From NCBI RefSeq assembly GCF_003001935.1, contig NZ_PVNG01000019.1, forward strand, positions 1 through 64,000: a DNA stretch of 64,000 bases. The letters are read 5' to 3'. Shown here piece by piece: positions 7,964 through 18,287 of the stretch. The DNA is from Nonomuraea fuscirosea. GTDB taxonomy: Bacteria > Actinomycetota > Actinomycetes > Streptosporangiales > Streptosporangiaceae. How positions within the stretch are numbered: position 1 is the first letter of the stretch; every line of letters starts with the position of its first letter. A model generated the notes under the pieces. It had not been told where the DNA came from and did no database searches. It saw only the letters and a list, made by a program, of their open reading frames with translations. The position numbers and the translations under genes were made by a program.

Positions 7964-10719
7964 GGAGAAGGGTGCGGGACATGCGACGCGAATGGGAGAT
8001 AGAGGACCTGATCGAGTGCTGGACGCTGGATGAGGAGGAGCTGGCGCTGCTGGCGAACAAGTCCGGGGCGACTCGGCTCGGCTTTGGCCTGATGCTGAAG
8101 TTCTTCGAGCTCGAGGCGAGGTCTCCGCGCCGGGAGGATCTGCCTCGCCCAGCGGTGGAGTTCATGGCGGGGCAGGTCAAGGTGGACGCGGCGTTGTTCG
8201 CCTCCTACGACTGGTCCGGGCGCACGATCGAGTACCACCGCGCGCAGAACAGGAAGTTCCACGACTTCCGCAGCCGACGGTCGGCGATGAGGACAAGCTC
8301 GCCGACTGGCTGGCCACCAAGATCTGCCCGGTGGAGATGTCGCGGGATCGGCTGCGCGGGGCGCTGCTGGCGCGCTGCCGCGAAGACCGGATCGAGCCGC
8401 CGAAGACGACCCGGATCGAACGCGTGCTGGGCGCGGCCGAGGCGATGTTCGAGCGGAACTTCACCACCACGACCGTGCAGCGCTTGTCGCTGGAGTCGGT
8501 CGGCAAGCTGGAAGAGCTGATCGTCGCCGAAGCCGCCCCGGCGGGCGTCCCGGCCGGCGGACAGGACGCTCCGCAAGGGGACGGGCAGGCTCAGGCCGCC
8601 GCTGCGGCCAGTGGCGGCAGGCGCGCGTTCTTGCAGGAGCTGAAGGAGGACCCGGGGCCGCTGCAGTTGGAGACGCTGCTGGCCGAGATCGTGAAGCTGG
8701 AGCGGGTCAAGGCGGTCGGTCTGCCGGCGGCGTTGTTCGAGGGGGTTTCGGAGAAGGTCGTGGCGGGCTGGCGGGCCCGGGCGATGAAGATGTACCCGTC
8801 CGATTTCGAGGCGGCGGCGCCGCCGGTGCGCCTTACCGTGCTGGCCGCTTTGTGCCAGGTGCGGCAGGCGGAGCTGATCGACGGGCTGGTGGAGCTGCTG
8901 ATCCAGCTCGTGCACAAGATCAGTGTGCGGGCGGAGCAGAAGGTCGAGGGGGAGCTCAACGCCGAGTTCCGGCGGGTGCAGGGCAAGAACGGGATCTTGG
9001 TGAAGCTCGCCACGGCGGCGCTGGAGCTGCCGGAGGAGATCGTCCGCAAGGCGCTGTATCCGGTGGTCGGTGAGCGGACGCTGGAAGACATCATCGCTGA
9101 GGCCAAGGCGAACGAGAAGGAGCTGCGTACGCGGGTGCGGACCAAGCTGCGCGGCTCCTACTCCCACCACTATCGGCGCGGCCTGCCCAAGCTGCTCAAG
9201 GCGGTGCGGTTCCGCTCCAGCAACGACACCTTCAAACCGGTGATGGACGCCCTGGACCTGCTAAAACGCTACGACGGTTCCGACGCCGACTTCTACGCCG
9301 CCGCCGAGGCGGTGCCGCTGGAGCACGTGGTGCCCGACGACTGGCGCGACGCGGTCCTCGACCTCGACAGCGACCTGGTGGAGCGGATCCCATACGAGCT
9401 GTGTGTGCTGGTGGCGCTGCGCAAGGCCATCCGGCGCCGTGAGATTTGGGTCGAGGGCGCCAACACCTGGCGCAATCCCGACGAGGACCTGCCCGCCGAC
9501 TTTGAGGACAACCGGGATGTGCACTACGAGGCGCTGTCCAAGCCCCGCGACCCGGCCGACTTCATCGCCGACCTGCAAAAGCGCACGTGGCGGCGCTGGA
9601 CCGGCTGAACAAGGGGCTGAAGAAGGCCACCACGGGCGGGGTGAGCATCACCCGGAGGAAGGGCGAGCCGTGGATCAGCGTGTCGCCCCTGGGCAAGCAG
9701 GTCGAGCCGGAGAACCTGGAGGCGCTGAAGGAGGAGATCGCCCGCCGGTGGGGTGTGATCGACCTGCTGGACTTGATCAAGAACGTCGACCACGCCACGC
9801 AGTTCACCGGCGAGTTCACCTCGGTGGCCTCGCGCACGGTGACCGACGTCGAGGTGTTGCGCCGCCGGCTGCTGCTGTGCACCTTCGGGCTCGGCACGAA
9901 CATGGGAATCAAACGGGTCGCCGACGGCACCGCGGCGATCGAGGGGATGGAGGCCGACACCGAGGCGGCGCTGCGCCGTACCCGCCGGCTGTTCGTCAAC
10001 CGCGACAACCTGCGAGCCGCGATCCGCACAGTGGTCAACAAGACGCTGGAGGTACGCGATATCTGGCTGTGGGGGCCGGGTACGGCGTGCGCGTCGGACT
10101 CGCGCAAGTTCGGCTCGTGGTCGGCGAACTTCATGACCGAATGGCACCAACGATACGGCGGCGCCGGGATCATGGTGTACTGGCACGTAGAACGCAAGAA
10201 TGTCTGCATCTATAGCCAAGTCAGATCAACAACGGACTCCGAGGTCGCCTCGATGATCGAGGGCCTGCTTCGGCATCTGACCAGTGCGGAGATCGACCGC
10301 CAGTACACCGATACGCACGGTGCTTCGATCGTGGGCTTTGCGTTCTCGCACTTGCTGGACTTCAAGCTGCTGCCCTGGCTGAAGAACATCGGCTCGGCCC
10401 GCCTGTATCGGCCGGGGCTGGCCGAGGGCGAGGCCTGGCCGCGGTTGGAGGGCGTGCTGTCGGGCAAGGCCATCGACTGGGAATTGGTCGCCAACCAGTA
10501 CGACCAGATGATCAAGTACGCGACGGCGCTGCGGCTGGGCACCGCCGAGGCCCATCAGATGCTGCGCCGCTTCACCCGCGGCGGCCCCAAGCACCCCACC
10601 TACCGGGCCATTGAGGAACTCGGCCGGGTGATCCGCACCGTCTTCATATCAGTTACGTGGAATCAGACTGGGAGAGCGATCATGCTCTCCACGGTCTCAC
10701 CACGAACTGAGGAGAAGCG

Positions 10720-11787
10720 TTGCCCCCCGTTGTACTTGAGGAGAAGTGGCCCGTTCTGGGTCGGCATGAGCAGGCGATCGGCTGGTTGCGGATTTGGACC
10801 GATCTGGGCAGGGCGCCCCGGACGATCGACGCGTACGCTCGCGGTCTGGCGGAGTACCTGGACCGGTGCGAGCGGGAGGGCATCGACCCGGTGCAGGCGA
10901 CCCGGGAGCATGTCGCGGGCCACGTGCGGGAGCCCAGCACGCGGCCGAGTCACCGCGGCGCCAATGTCGTGTCGATTGACTCCGGGTCGGGGCTGGCCAA
11001 TGCCACGATCCAGCAGCGGCTGGTGCCGGTCCGGCTGTTCTACGACTTCCTCATCGAGGAGGGCGTGCGCGACTCGAACCCCGTCGGGCGCGGGCGCTAC
11101 ACACCCGGACGGCGGTTCGGCGGTTATCAGCGCGGCTTGGTGCCGCGGCTGACCAAACTGCCCTGGATCCCCACCGACGCCGAGTGGCTGGCCTTCCTGG
11201 AGGTCGCCAAGGACGAGCCGTCTCGGAATCGGGTCATGCTGGCGCTGGCCTACGACTCCGCGCTGCGTCGCGAGGAGCTGTGCGCGTTGCGCACCGATGA
11301 CCTCGACCCAGGACACCGCATGGTGCGGGTTCGGGCCGAGACCACCAAGAATCGGTACGAGCGGGTGGTGCCCTACTCGGCCTCGACGGGGGTGCTGCTG
11401 GCAGGCTATCTGCGGCACCGGGCGATGATCAGCCGGGCCCGCGGCCCGTTGTTCCTGTCGGAGTCGCGGCGCAACCAGGGGCAGCCGTTGACGTTGTGGA
11501 GCTGGTCGAAGATCGTGCGCCGGCTCGCCGTGGCCGCTGACCTGCCCCGCTTTGCCACGCACACGACTCGGCACCTGTGCCTGACCGATCTGGCCCGCAT
11601 GGGCTGGGAGCTGCACACGATCGCTTCTTTCGCCGGTCACCGGTCGACCGAGTCGACGATGAAGTACATCCATCTGTCAGGCCGGGACCTCGCCGACAAG
11701 CTGGCCAAGGGCATGGAGCAGATCCACGCTTGGAGGATCGCGCAACTCGCCCAGCTCGCGACCGACTCCTCGGCGGGCAACGCGTGA
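10720..11787 (+). CDS. tnpA: Tyrosine recombinase, Tn554 TnpA-like
   Basis: 355 residues from a TTG start behind GGAGAAG. The N-terminal SAM-like DNA-binding part (GWLRIWTDLGRAPRTIDAYA) is followed by the catalytic domain with Arg in DSALRREELCALR, HTTRH, GHRSTES and Tyr in TMKYIHLS, the complete R-H-R-H-Y set. It should act with TnpB in excision and integration of the surrounding element. Its stop overlaps the GTG of tnpB (GTGA), so the two are translationally coupled. Looks intact. Confidence 0.88.
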   Translation: MPPVVLEEKWPVLGRHEQAIGWLRIWTDLGRAPRTIDAYARGLAEYLDRCEREGIDPVQATREHVAGHVREPSTRPSHRGANVVSIDSGSGLANATIQQRLVPVRLFYDFLIEEGVRDSNPVGRGRYTPGRRFGGYQRGLVPRLTKLPWIPTDAEWLAFLEVAKDEPSRNRVMLALAYDSALRREELCALRTDDLDPGHRMVRVRAETTKNRYERVVPYSASTGVLLAGYLRHRAMISRARGPLFLSESRRNQGQPLTLWSWSKIVRRLAVAADLPRFATHTTRHLCLTDLARMGWELHTIASFAGHRSTESTMKYIHLSGRDLADKLAKGMEQIHAWRIAQLAQLATDSSAGNA

Positions 11788-14273
11788 GCGCCGCGCTCTC
11801 TGCGGCCGGCATCGGTCCGGCCGCGGCCCGCACCTGGCCATGGCCCATCGACCCCAGCCGCTACAACCGTCGGGCCGAACTGACCACGCAGGAGCTTCAA
11901 GCGCTGCGGGAGCTGGACTGGCAGGTCCGGCGGCGCCGGTGCTACGACCCGGACCTGCCGCAGTGGCGCGTCATCGGCAGGCTCCTCCTGCCGTTGGACG
12001 ATGCGCGGGCAGCCCTGGGCTGGTGCCCTGACACCCCAGCGCACCGACGGTCGGTGACCGACGCGATCGGTCTGGTCCTCCGCCGCTGCCTCGAGGAGGA
12101 GACCTCGTTTTGGGCTTGGTCGGCCGAGACCTGGTTCGAGCTGATCGCGCCCGGCCACCTCGAGTTCGAGGCCGCCTGGCCCGGCTGGATCGACGGGACG
12201 GTCCGCCCTTACGTGGCCGCGTTCGCCTACCTGCTCGGCGACTTCACCGGCTTCCACCGGATCGGCCACTTCAACCGCCGCTCGCTGGCCTGGCGGATCT
12301 TCGGCAAGGACGTCGTCGAGGACGCCGTCGATCAGGTCGCCGACACCTTGCAGGGATGGGGTTGCCACCCCTCCGACGGAGCGGTCGGGCAGTTCCGGAC
12401 GGTCTTGATCCAAGCGATGCTGGTCAACCGCAGCCCGCTCCTGCAGGACATGACCAGCGAAGCCCTCGCCCGAATCCGCGAAGCTCCCGGCACCACGCCC
12501 CACCACCGGCGGGGCCACTTTCGGGGCCTACACAAGGCCCTGTTCGCGCTCGGCCACGCAGGCCCGCCACCCAAGCCGATTCACGCGGTGACGCCCGACA
12601 TCGGCGGCGTCCCCGACGCATGGGTGGAGATGATCGAACGCTGGCATGCCACCTCCACGCTGTCTCCCAAGGTCAGGGGCACCTATCGGACTATCATGGC
12701 CAAGGCGGCACGATGGCTCGCGGCAGAGCATCCCAACGTGATCGAGCCCGGCCAGTTGACTCGGGAGATCTGCGCTGCGTGGGTTGCGGCCATCGACCGG
12801 ATGACGGTGGGTGACTACGTCCAACGCCAGGCCGGCCTTGAACGACACGGCGGAAAACCGCTGTCTCCCCAGACCAAGGCCGGCTATCTGAGCGCCACCC
12901 GCGCCTTCTTCCGGGACGCTCAGGAGTGGGGTTGGATCGTGCGTCGCTTCGACCCGGCCCGCGCCCTGGCCACCCCCAGAAGCATCGCGGCCCTGCTCGC
13001 GCCCAACCCCCGCGTCATCGCCGACGACATCTGGGCCAAGCTCCTCTGAGCCGGGCTCAACCTCGAACCCGAGGACTGTCCGACCAACACCTACGGGCTG
13101 GGCTACCCGATGGAGCTGATCCGAGCGGTCACGCTCACCTGGCTGTTCGGCGGCCTGCGCAGTGACGAGATCTCCCGGCTGCGCGTCGGATGCATCCGAT
13201 GGCAGCACGACGGCGTCCCGATCTCCGCCGACGCACGTGACGTGCTGGCCACCGAGGCGGTCTGCCTCCTGGACGTCCCCACGCACAAGACCGGCACCGC
13301 GTTCACCAAACCCGTCGACCCGCTGCTCGGCCAGGCGATCGAGGCGTGGCAGACCGTCCGGCCCCAGCAGCCGGCCATGCTGGACCGCAAGACCTCTGAG
13401 CAGGTCCACTTCCTGTTCGCCCACCGCGCCAAGCGCATGGCCAAGACCTACATCAACAGCGCGGTCATCCCCTCCCTCTGCCGGAAGGCCGGAGTGCCGA
13501 GCACCGACGTCCGCGGCAACATCACCAGCCACCGGGCCCGCTCCACCATCGCCACGCAGCTCTACAACGCCAAGGAGCCGATGACCCTGTTCGAGCTTCA
13601 GGCCTGGCTCGGGCACAAGTCAGCCGACACCACCCAGCACTACGCCAAGATCACCCCGAACACATTGTCCAAGGCCTACCGCGACGCGGGCTACTTCGAA
13701 CGCAACGTCCGAACCATCGAGGTCCTGGTCGACCGGGAAGCCGTCGAGAACGGGGCCGCGGCCGCCGGCGAGCCGTGGCAGTACTACGACCTGGGACACG
13801 GGTTCTGCAACTACACCTTCTTCGAGCAGTGCCAGCACCGGATGGCCTGCGCCAAATGCGACTTCTACACCCCGAAGGACTCCTCCAAGGCGCTGCTGCT
13901 GGAGGCCAAGGACAACCTGCAACACATGCTTGCCGCCATCCCCCTCACCGACGACGAACGCGCCGCGGTCGACGACGGCCAGGCTGCCCTGGACCGGCTG
14001 CTCGGCCAACTCGCCGACATCCCCACCCCCGCCGGGCCCACACCCCGGCACATCAGTGCCCCGGCCCAGGCGACCCTGCTGCCGGTCATCGAGATCAACC
14101 GGAGGCCGACCCAGTCAGGCCGCGCCGCAGCCGAGTGGGTGCCGCACCGACTCCGGGTGGGCGTCGCCGACCTCGATGCTGTTCTCATCAAGAGCGTTGG
14201 CGATATGGAAGCGGCCAGTGTTGTCGAACACGAACTCCACAGCGAGGGTGCCAGCCGCCATATCGCGACGTGA
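11784..14273 (+). pseudogene. tnpB: Tyrosine recombinase, Tn554 TnpB-like, with in-frame TGA
   Basis: One reading frame of 830 codons from the coupled GTG, broken only by a TGA at 13047-13049 (codon 422, between WAKLL and AGLNLEPED), a place where related recombinases appear to have Trp. N-terminal and linker regions precede the stop. The catalytic domain follows it: Arg in FGGLRSDEISRL, TSHRARSTIA, LGHKSADTTQHYAK with the Tyr. A cysteine cluster (GFCNYTFFEQCQHRMACAKC) suggests a zinc-binding tail. Without readthrough the product lacks the active site. The last 160 bp overlap a convergent gene, so the native C-terminus may have been altered. Confidence 0.85.
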
Positions 14274-14639
14274 TGGCCGCCACTCAAGCAGCGCCACCTC
14301 GCGCAGCTCCTGGCCGATGAACGGCTCAAGCTGTTCATCGGCTCCGGACCACGCCGGAGTCAGCTCGAACCACTCCCAGCCGGCGATCGCAGCCGTCGTG
14401 TCGATGGTGTTCCAGCCGATCGACAGCTCATCGAACTTCGAGTGGCTGATCTCTACCTGGACGCCGTTGAAGTCCAGGACGACGGGGCAGTCGGCATACC
14501 AGTCCCCGTCCTCGACGAAACGCACGAGCGCGAACCCGGTCAGACACCGGCCGACCAGCGCGGCCAGGCCCGGTCCGTGTTCCTCGCTGATGGCTTTGAG
14601 CCCGACGAGGAAGGTCGGCTCGAAGCCGGAGATACCCAT
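14115..14639 (-). CDS. Hypothetical protein, convergent cargo gene of the Tn554-like element
   Basis: 174 residues from ATG 14639 (a GTG lies one codon upstream). The sequence is acidic and Trp-rich: GLKAISEEHGPGLAALVGR, then RFVEDGDWYADCPVVLDFNG, SHSKFDELSIGWNTIDTTAA, WEWFELTPAW. It looks globular and cytosolic, with no signal or membrane helix. I do not recognise the family. It lies inside the transposon, converges on tnpB and overlaps its end by about 160 bp. As the only non-recombinase gene it is the cargo or a regulatory factor. Confidence 0.6.
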   Translation of the reverse strand: MGISGFEPTFLVGLKAISEEHGPGLAALVGRCLTGFALVRFVEDGDWYADCPVVLDFNGVQVEISHSKFDELSIGWNTIDTTAAIAGWEWFELTPAWSGADEQLEPFIGQELREVALLEWRPSRRDMAAGTLAVEFVFDNTGRFHIANALDENSIEVGDAHPESVRHPLGCGAA

Positions 14640-15120
14640 CACGACAGGCGATTGTCCAGGTTCATCGCGAAACCGGCCAGCCGATATCCACTGCCGAGCC
14701 GCAGGGCCACGCTTGACAAATCAGATTCCACATAATCGCCCGCTACTTATATGACCGCGACCTGCAGCGAGAGATCGAGGAAGGGCTGAACGTGGTCGAG
14801 GCGTGGAATCGCGCCAACTCGGTGATCTGCTACGGCCGCGGGGGAGAGATTTCCACCAACCGGCGCGACGAGGTGGAGATGACCGCGCTATGTCTTAGGA
14901 TCTTGCAGGCCTCGCTCGTCATGGTGAATGTTCTGATGCTGCAAGACGTTCTCGCCGAACCCGAATGGGCCGCGCTGCTCACACCGATCGACCGGCGCGG
15001 ACTGACCCCCGCTGTTCTGGCTGCACGTCCGCCCCTACGGCGAGGTGCGTCTCGACCTGAGCGCCCGGTTGAGCATCGGTTCTCTCGGCTCGTTCGGTGG
15101 CGCATGACAGATATGGCTTG

Positions 15121-15135
15121 CTGATCATGTCGAGA
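15121..15135 (+). repeat. 15-bp direct repeat, copy 1 (copy 2 at 16454-16468)
   Basis: CTGATCATGTCGAGA occurs at 15121-15135, 13 bp after the Tn3-like transposase stop, and identically at 16454-16468, just left of the IS30 element. The two copies bracket the YozG/DUF2975 module. They could be recombination or duplication scars, or ends of a decayed element. Confidence 0.6.
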
Positions 15136-15258
15136 ATCGGTCGTTATCTTGACCCGGTAGCTGGCCCAGTTCTCTGTCCTGTACTGGCTCGTCGACGGCG
15201 CTGTCTTCGCCGGGACGTCGAGGTTGAGCTCGGTCTGCACCAGATATCCGGTGAGCAG

Positions 15259-15304
15259 ATAGCGCTCGGTGCGGCCCCCGCCCTACTACCGCACCGAGCG
15301 CTAT
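15259..15304. terminator. Perfect 16-bp inverted repeat downstream of the YozG-like gene
   Basis: ATAGCGCTCGGTGCGG (15259-15274), 14-nt loop, exact complement at 15289-15304. It lies 27 bp past the stop of the minus-strand HTH gene and downstream of the plus-strand transposase, so it can act as a bidirectional terminator. No strong T-run is present on either side. Confidence 0.55.
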
Positions 15305-15331
15305 TCTTCGCGACCTCGGGACTGTACGCAA

Positions 15332-15571
15332 TCAACCTGAAGAGCGGGGTGTGAAGGACAGTAGGTCGCCGGGCTGGCAGCCGAGAACCTCGCAGATCTT
15401 GCTCAGCGTCGAGAACCGGATCGCCTTGGCGCGGTTGTTCTTGAGGATCGACAGGTTCACGTTGGTGATCCCCACCTTGTCGGCCAGCTCGACCACTGTC
15501 ATGCCGCGCTCTTCGAGCAATCGATCCAGATGTACCTCGATGGCGTGCTCGGGGTTTTCGGCGGGCGACAT
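15332..15571 (-). CDS. YozG-like XRE-family HTH regulator
   Basis: 79 residues. LDRLLEERGMTVVELADKVG then TNVNLSILKNNRAKAIRFST and ICEVLGCQPGDLL is the compact Cro/C1 HTH typical of YozG-type regulators. The ATG overlaps the stop of the DUF2975 gene by one base (TGATG), so the two are coupled in one operon. Pairing with DUF2975 membrane proteins is the usual arrangement for this family, which binds ATATCG-type repeats upstream of the operon; such repeats are present at 16285-16331. Confidence 0.88.
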   Translation of the reverse strand: MSPAENPEHAIEVHLDRLLEERGMTVVELADKVGITNVNLSILKNNRAKAIRFSTLSKICEVLGCQPGDLLSFTPRSSG

Positions 15572-16272
15572 CAGACAGTTCCTTCGAGTTCCTCGCGCAT
15601 GTGCGCGCCGACGCGGACGACCTTGGACATCACGACAAGCCCGAGCCCGGCGATCAGGGACGCCCATGGAAAGGCCCAGCCGTACAAAGCCATCCACCCC
15701 ACCTCCCTGACGGTCCCGGCCACCATCGACACGGCCAGGCCGGTCTCGACGATGGTGGTGTAGAGCGACGCCGCGACTGTGCCGACCATAAGAGACACGC
15801 CGAGGAACCGCAGCTTGCGGACGACCACCTCATCGAAACCGCTGTCCTGTCGTGCGTCTCTGATCAGCCGGTCGAGGAGGAAGAGCGCGATGAGCAATGC
15901 GAGCGCGGTGGCGAACCGCGAGGTCTGGTAGAGCACCTGTGTGCCGAGGCTGGAGTCGTCCTTACAGATCTGAGGCAGCGGGTAGGCGAAGTCGACTCCC
16001 TTCTCCACGGGATAGGGGTTGTCGTCGACGCCGCTGCTCCCCGCCATGGCCTTTCGGCTTTGAGGGTCCTCGGCGAAGTTTCCCTCCACGTCGAGGATGC
16101 TCGGTGATGGCACACACACCAGACTTTGGACGCCGCGGGAACCGAAGGCGTTCTCTCCACCGGTCAAGGCTGCACGCCCGACTTCGTAGGCCATCGTCAC
16201 GGCGAACAGCACCAGGAGAAGGCGGACGACGATCGCCGTCCACTTCAGGGGGGTGGATCTGTCGAGGGGCAC
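15571..16272 (-). CDS. DUF2975-family membrane protein
   Basis: 233 residues with four predicted membrane helices: WTAIVVRLLLVLFAVTMAYE near the N-terminus, ATALALLIALFLLDRLI, FLGVSLMVGTVAASLYTTIV, and ALYGWAFPWASLIAGLGLVV. A large extracytoplasmic loop (about residues 40-115) has two Cys (LVCVPSP and PQICKDD). The family has no assigned activity but is regularly encoded with a YozG-like HTH protein, as here. First gene of the two-gene operon. Confidence 0.82.
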   Translation of the reverse strand: MPLDRSTPLKWTAIVVRLLLVLFAVTMAYEVGRAALTGGENAFGSRGVQSLVCVPSPSILDVEGNFAEDPQSRKAMAGSSGVDDNPYPVEKGVDFAYPLPQICKDDSSLGTQVLYQTSRFATALALLIALFLLDRLIRDARQDSGFDEVVVRKLRFLGVSLMVGTVAASLYTTIVETGLAVSMVAGTVREVGWMALYGWAFPWASLIAGLGLVVMSKVVRVGAHMREELEGTV

Positions 16273-16284
16273 GGCACGGCTCCA

Positions 16285-16331
16285 TATCGTTGTCCGATAT
16301 TATCGTTTGTCGATGATATCGAGGAACGATA
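16285..16331 (-). promoter_or_regulatory. Probable operator/promoter of the DUF2975-HTH operon
   Basis: Directly upstream of the DUF2975 start are TATCGTTGTCCGATAT and TATCGTTTGTCGATGATATC in tandem, then AACGATA. TATCGTT (16301-16307) and AACGATA (16325-16331) form an inverted pair. Repeated ATATCG/CGATAT units fit autoregulation by the YozG-like protein. The binding assignment is inference. Confidence 0.55.
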
Positions 16332-16535
16332 AAGCGTCAAGTGGGGTCCTGATCGAGCAGGTTGTCCCGATGCGGACCCCCGAGCCCCGGGTCCCGGGCG
16401 GCCTGCTCTGGCCACTCCAGCGGCGTTGTTTGCCCCACCGTCACTCGCCATTACTGATCATGTCGAGATACGTTCGATTCTCAACACCCTGGCGAGAGTC
16501 CTCTTCGCGATCCGCCGACGGGCAGCCAGAGTGAA

Positions 16536-17737
16536 CTTAGATTCGAACGATCAACGCAACACTGCAAGTGGATGGGTGGATCGTGGCTCGGATGGGTCGG
16601 CCGGGGATGTCGGACGCGATGAAAGAGGACTTGTGGCGGCGGTGGCGCGCGGGTGAGTCAATCAGCGTGATCTCTCGGGCACTGGGCAAGCCTCCGGGGT
16701 CGGTTTTCACGGTGCTGAAGCACCATGGCGGCATCGCGCCGGCCGCGCGGGTGCGCCGGGCCGACCGATTGAGCGCCGAGGAGCGGGAATCGATCTCCCG
16801 CGGCCTGGAGGCAGGAGCCTCACTACGGTCGATCGCCGTGTCGATCGGCCGCCCGGCATCCACGGTGAGCCGGGAGGTGCCCGCAACGGCGGCCGAGCGA
16901 AGTACCGTGGGATCGCTGCCGAGCAACGCGCCCAAGAGCAGGCACGCCGTCCGAAACCGTCCGCCCTGCAGGACAACCCAGTGCTGCGCCGGCTGGTGAT
17001 CGAACTCCTCGACAACGAGTGGTCCCCGGAGCAGATCGTGGGACATCTGCGGCTGACGCACGCCGGCAACCCGCTCATGCGGATCAGCCACGAAAGCATC
17101 TACCGCGCGATCTACACAACCCGGTGGAAGCTGATCCCGCGTGAGCTGTGCACCAAGCTGCGCACGCGCCGTCCCATCCGCAAGAACAAGAAGAACACGG
17201 TCAAGGGCCAGTGGCGTTCCCAGATCACCGGGGCACAACCGATCGAGGAACGGCCTGAGGCAGCCGACGCCCGGACCGAGCTCGGCCACCTCGAAGGCGA
17301 CCTCATCGTCGGAGCCAAAAACAGCCAGATCGCGACGCTGGTCGACCGCAAGTCCTGCTACCTGACCATGGTCGCGCTACCCAGCCGTCACACCACGACG
17401 GTCATCCCCGCCCTGCAGCAGGCGTTCGCACGGATGGATGCTCGCCTACGCAGCACTCTGACCTGGGACCGCGGCATGGAACTCGCCGGCCACCAGCTGC
17501 TCACCGAAGCGACCGGCATCGACGTCTTCTTCGCGGCACCGCGCAGCCCATGACAGCGGGGCACGAACGAGAACACCGACAAGCTAATCCGGCAGTACTT
17601 ACCGAAGGGCACCGATCTGAGCCTGTACAGCCAAGCCGACCTTGACGCCCTCGCAGCCCGGCTGAACAACCGTCCCCGCAAGTGCCTCGGCTACCGAACC
17701 CCGGCCCAATGTGTTGCCTTGACTCTTTGAATCTAAG
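16536..17737. mobile_element. IS30-family insertion sequence
   Basis: The ends are inverted repeats: CTTAGATTCGAACGAT at 16536 onward and, in reverse complement from 17737, CTTAGATTCAAAGAGT. The enclosed 1.2 kb carries one broken IS30 transposase gene. The right end sits inside istB of the IS21 element; the left flank does not contain the missing part of istB, so the insertion was accompanied or followed by a deletion. Confidence 0.8.
16568..17730 (+). pseudogene. IS30-family transposase, frameshifted and stop-interrupted
   Basis: N-terminal part (EDLWRRWRAGESISVISRAL, RLSAEERESISRGLEAGAS, PASTVSREV) in one frame. A one-base loss near 16883 shifts the frame to RNGGRAKYRGIAAEQRAQEQ. The catalytic part has EGDLIVG, TWDRGMELAGH and ENTDKL, the DDE residues of IS30. 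A TGA at 17551-17553 replaces the Trp of the conserved RSPWQRGTNEN motif. The end is TPAQCVALTL. Not functional. Confidence 0.88.
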
Positions 17738-18287
17738 GCATGTAGCCGAGTTCGTCGATGCACAGCAGGTCGACGCGGCCGTAGCGGGCGATGGTCTTCG
17801 CCAGCGTCATCTCGTCGGCGGCCTCGACGAGCTCGTTGGCAAGCTGGGTCGCCAGGGTGTACTTGACCCGGTAGCCGGCCATGGCGGCCTCGGTGCCGAG
17901 TGCGATCAGCAGATGGGACTTGTCGGTGCCGGAGTCCCCGATCAGACACAGCGGCTGTCCCTTCTGGACCCATTCGCACTTGGCGAGGGTGTGGATCACG
18001 GCGGGATCGATGTTGGGGTTGGCGTCGAGGTCGAAGGCCCGCAGGGACTTCTCGCGGGGGAACTTGGCGGCCTTGATCCGGCGTTCGGACCGGCGTCGGG
18101 CGCGATCGTCGCACTCGGCAAGCAATAGTTCGGCGAGGAACCCGCGGTAAGACATCTGCTCACGCCCTGCCCGGTCGGCGTAGTCGGTGAAGGAGTTGCG
18201 GATGGTGGGCATTCGCAGCATCCGGCACGCTTGGTCGATCGCGGCGTCGGCTGCTTCTTCGGTCATTCCACGGCGCTTGGTGGTCAC
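17738..18287 (-). pseudogene. istB: IS21 helper ATPase, truncated by IS30
   Basis: The first 184 residues of an IstB-type AAA+ ATPase: EQMSYRGFLAELLLAECDDR, Walker A region CLIGDSGTDKSHLLIALG, and Walker B LLCIDELGYMP, where the gene meets the IS30 end and stops. The usual Walker A is GDSGTGKSH; Gly to Asp just before the Lys should impair ATP binding. GTG start overlaps the istA reading-frame end by 4 nt (GTGA). The C-terminal third is missing from the window. Confidence 0.85.

Larger units (their letters stand above)
10647..14735. mobile_element. Tn554-like element with two tyrosine recombinases
   Basis: Removing this stretch restores the transposase reading VFIARY exactly. The element ends are imperfect inverted repeats, TTACGTGGAATCAGA at 10653-10667 and the complement of TTATGTGGAATCTGA at 14721-14735 (13 of 15 match). 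No target duplication is seen; instead six extra bases, TATCAG, sit at 10647-10652 between the target and the left repeat. That matches the behaviour of Tn554, which leaves a 6-nt donor-derived core at one junction. It carries tnpA, a stop-interrupted tnpB and a convergent ORF. Confidence 0.8.
7981..15107 (+). pseudogene. tnpA: Tn3-family transposase, frameshifted and split by an insertion
   Basis: Pieces of one Tn3-family transposase lie in order. 7981-8270: N-terminal DUF4158 part (RREWEIEDLIECWTLDEEEL). About 8270-9585 in another frame: middle. 9587-10646 in a third frame: catalytic region including HLLDFKLLPWLKNIG and ending EELGRVIRTVF. 14736-15107: tail from IARYLYDRDL to LSIGSLGSFGGA. 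Frameshifts occur near 8270, near 9585 (one base short before HVAALDRLN) and near 15008 (an extra C in a C-run). The gene is interrupted between Phe and Ile of VFIARY by the Tn554-like element. The transposon can no longer move by its own enzyme. Confidence 0.88.
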
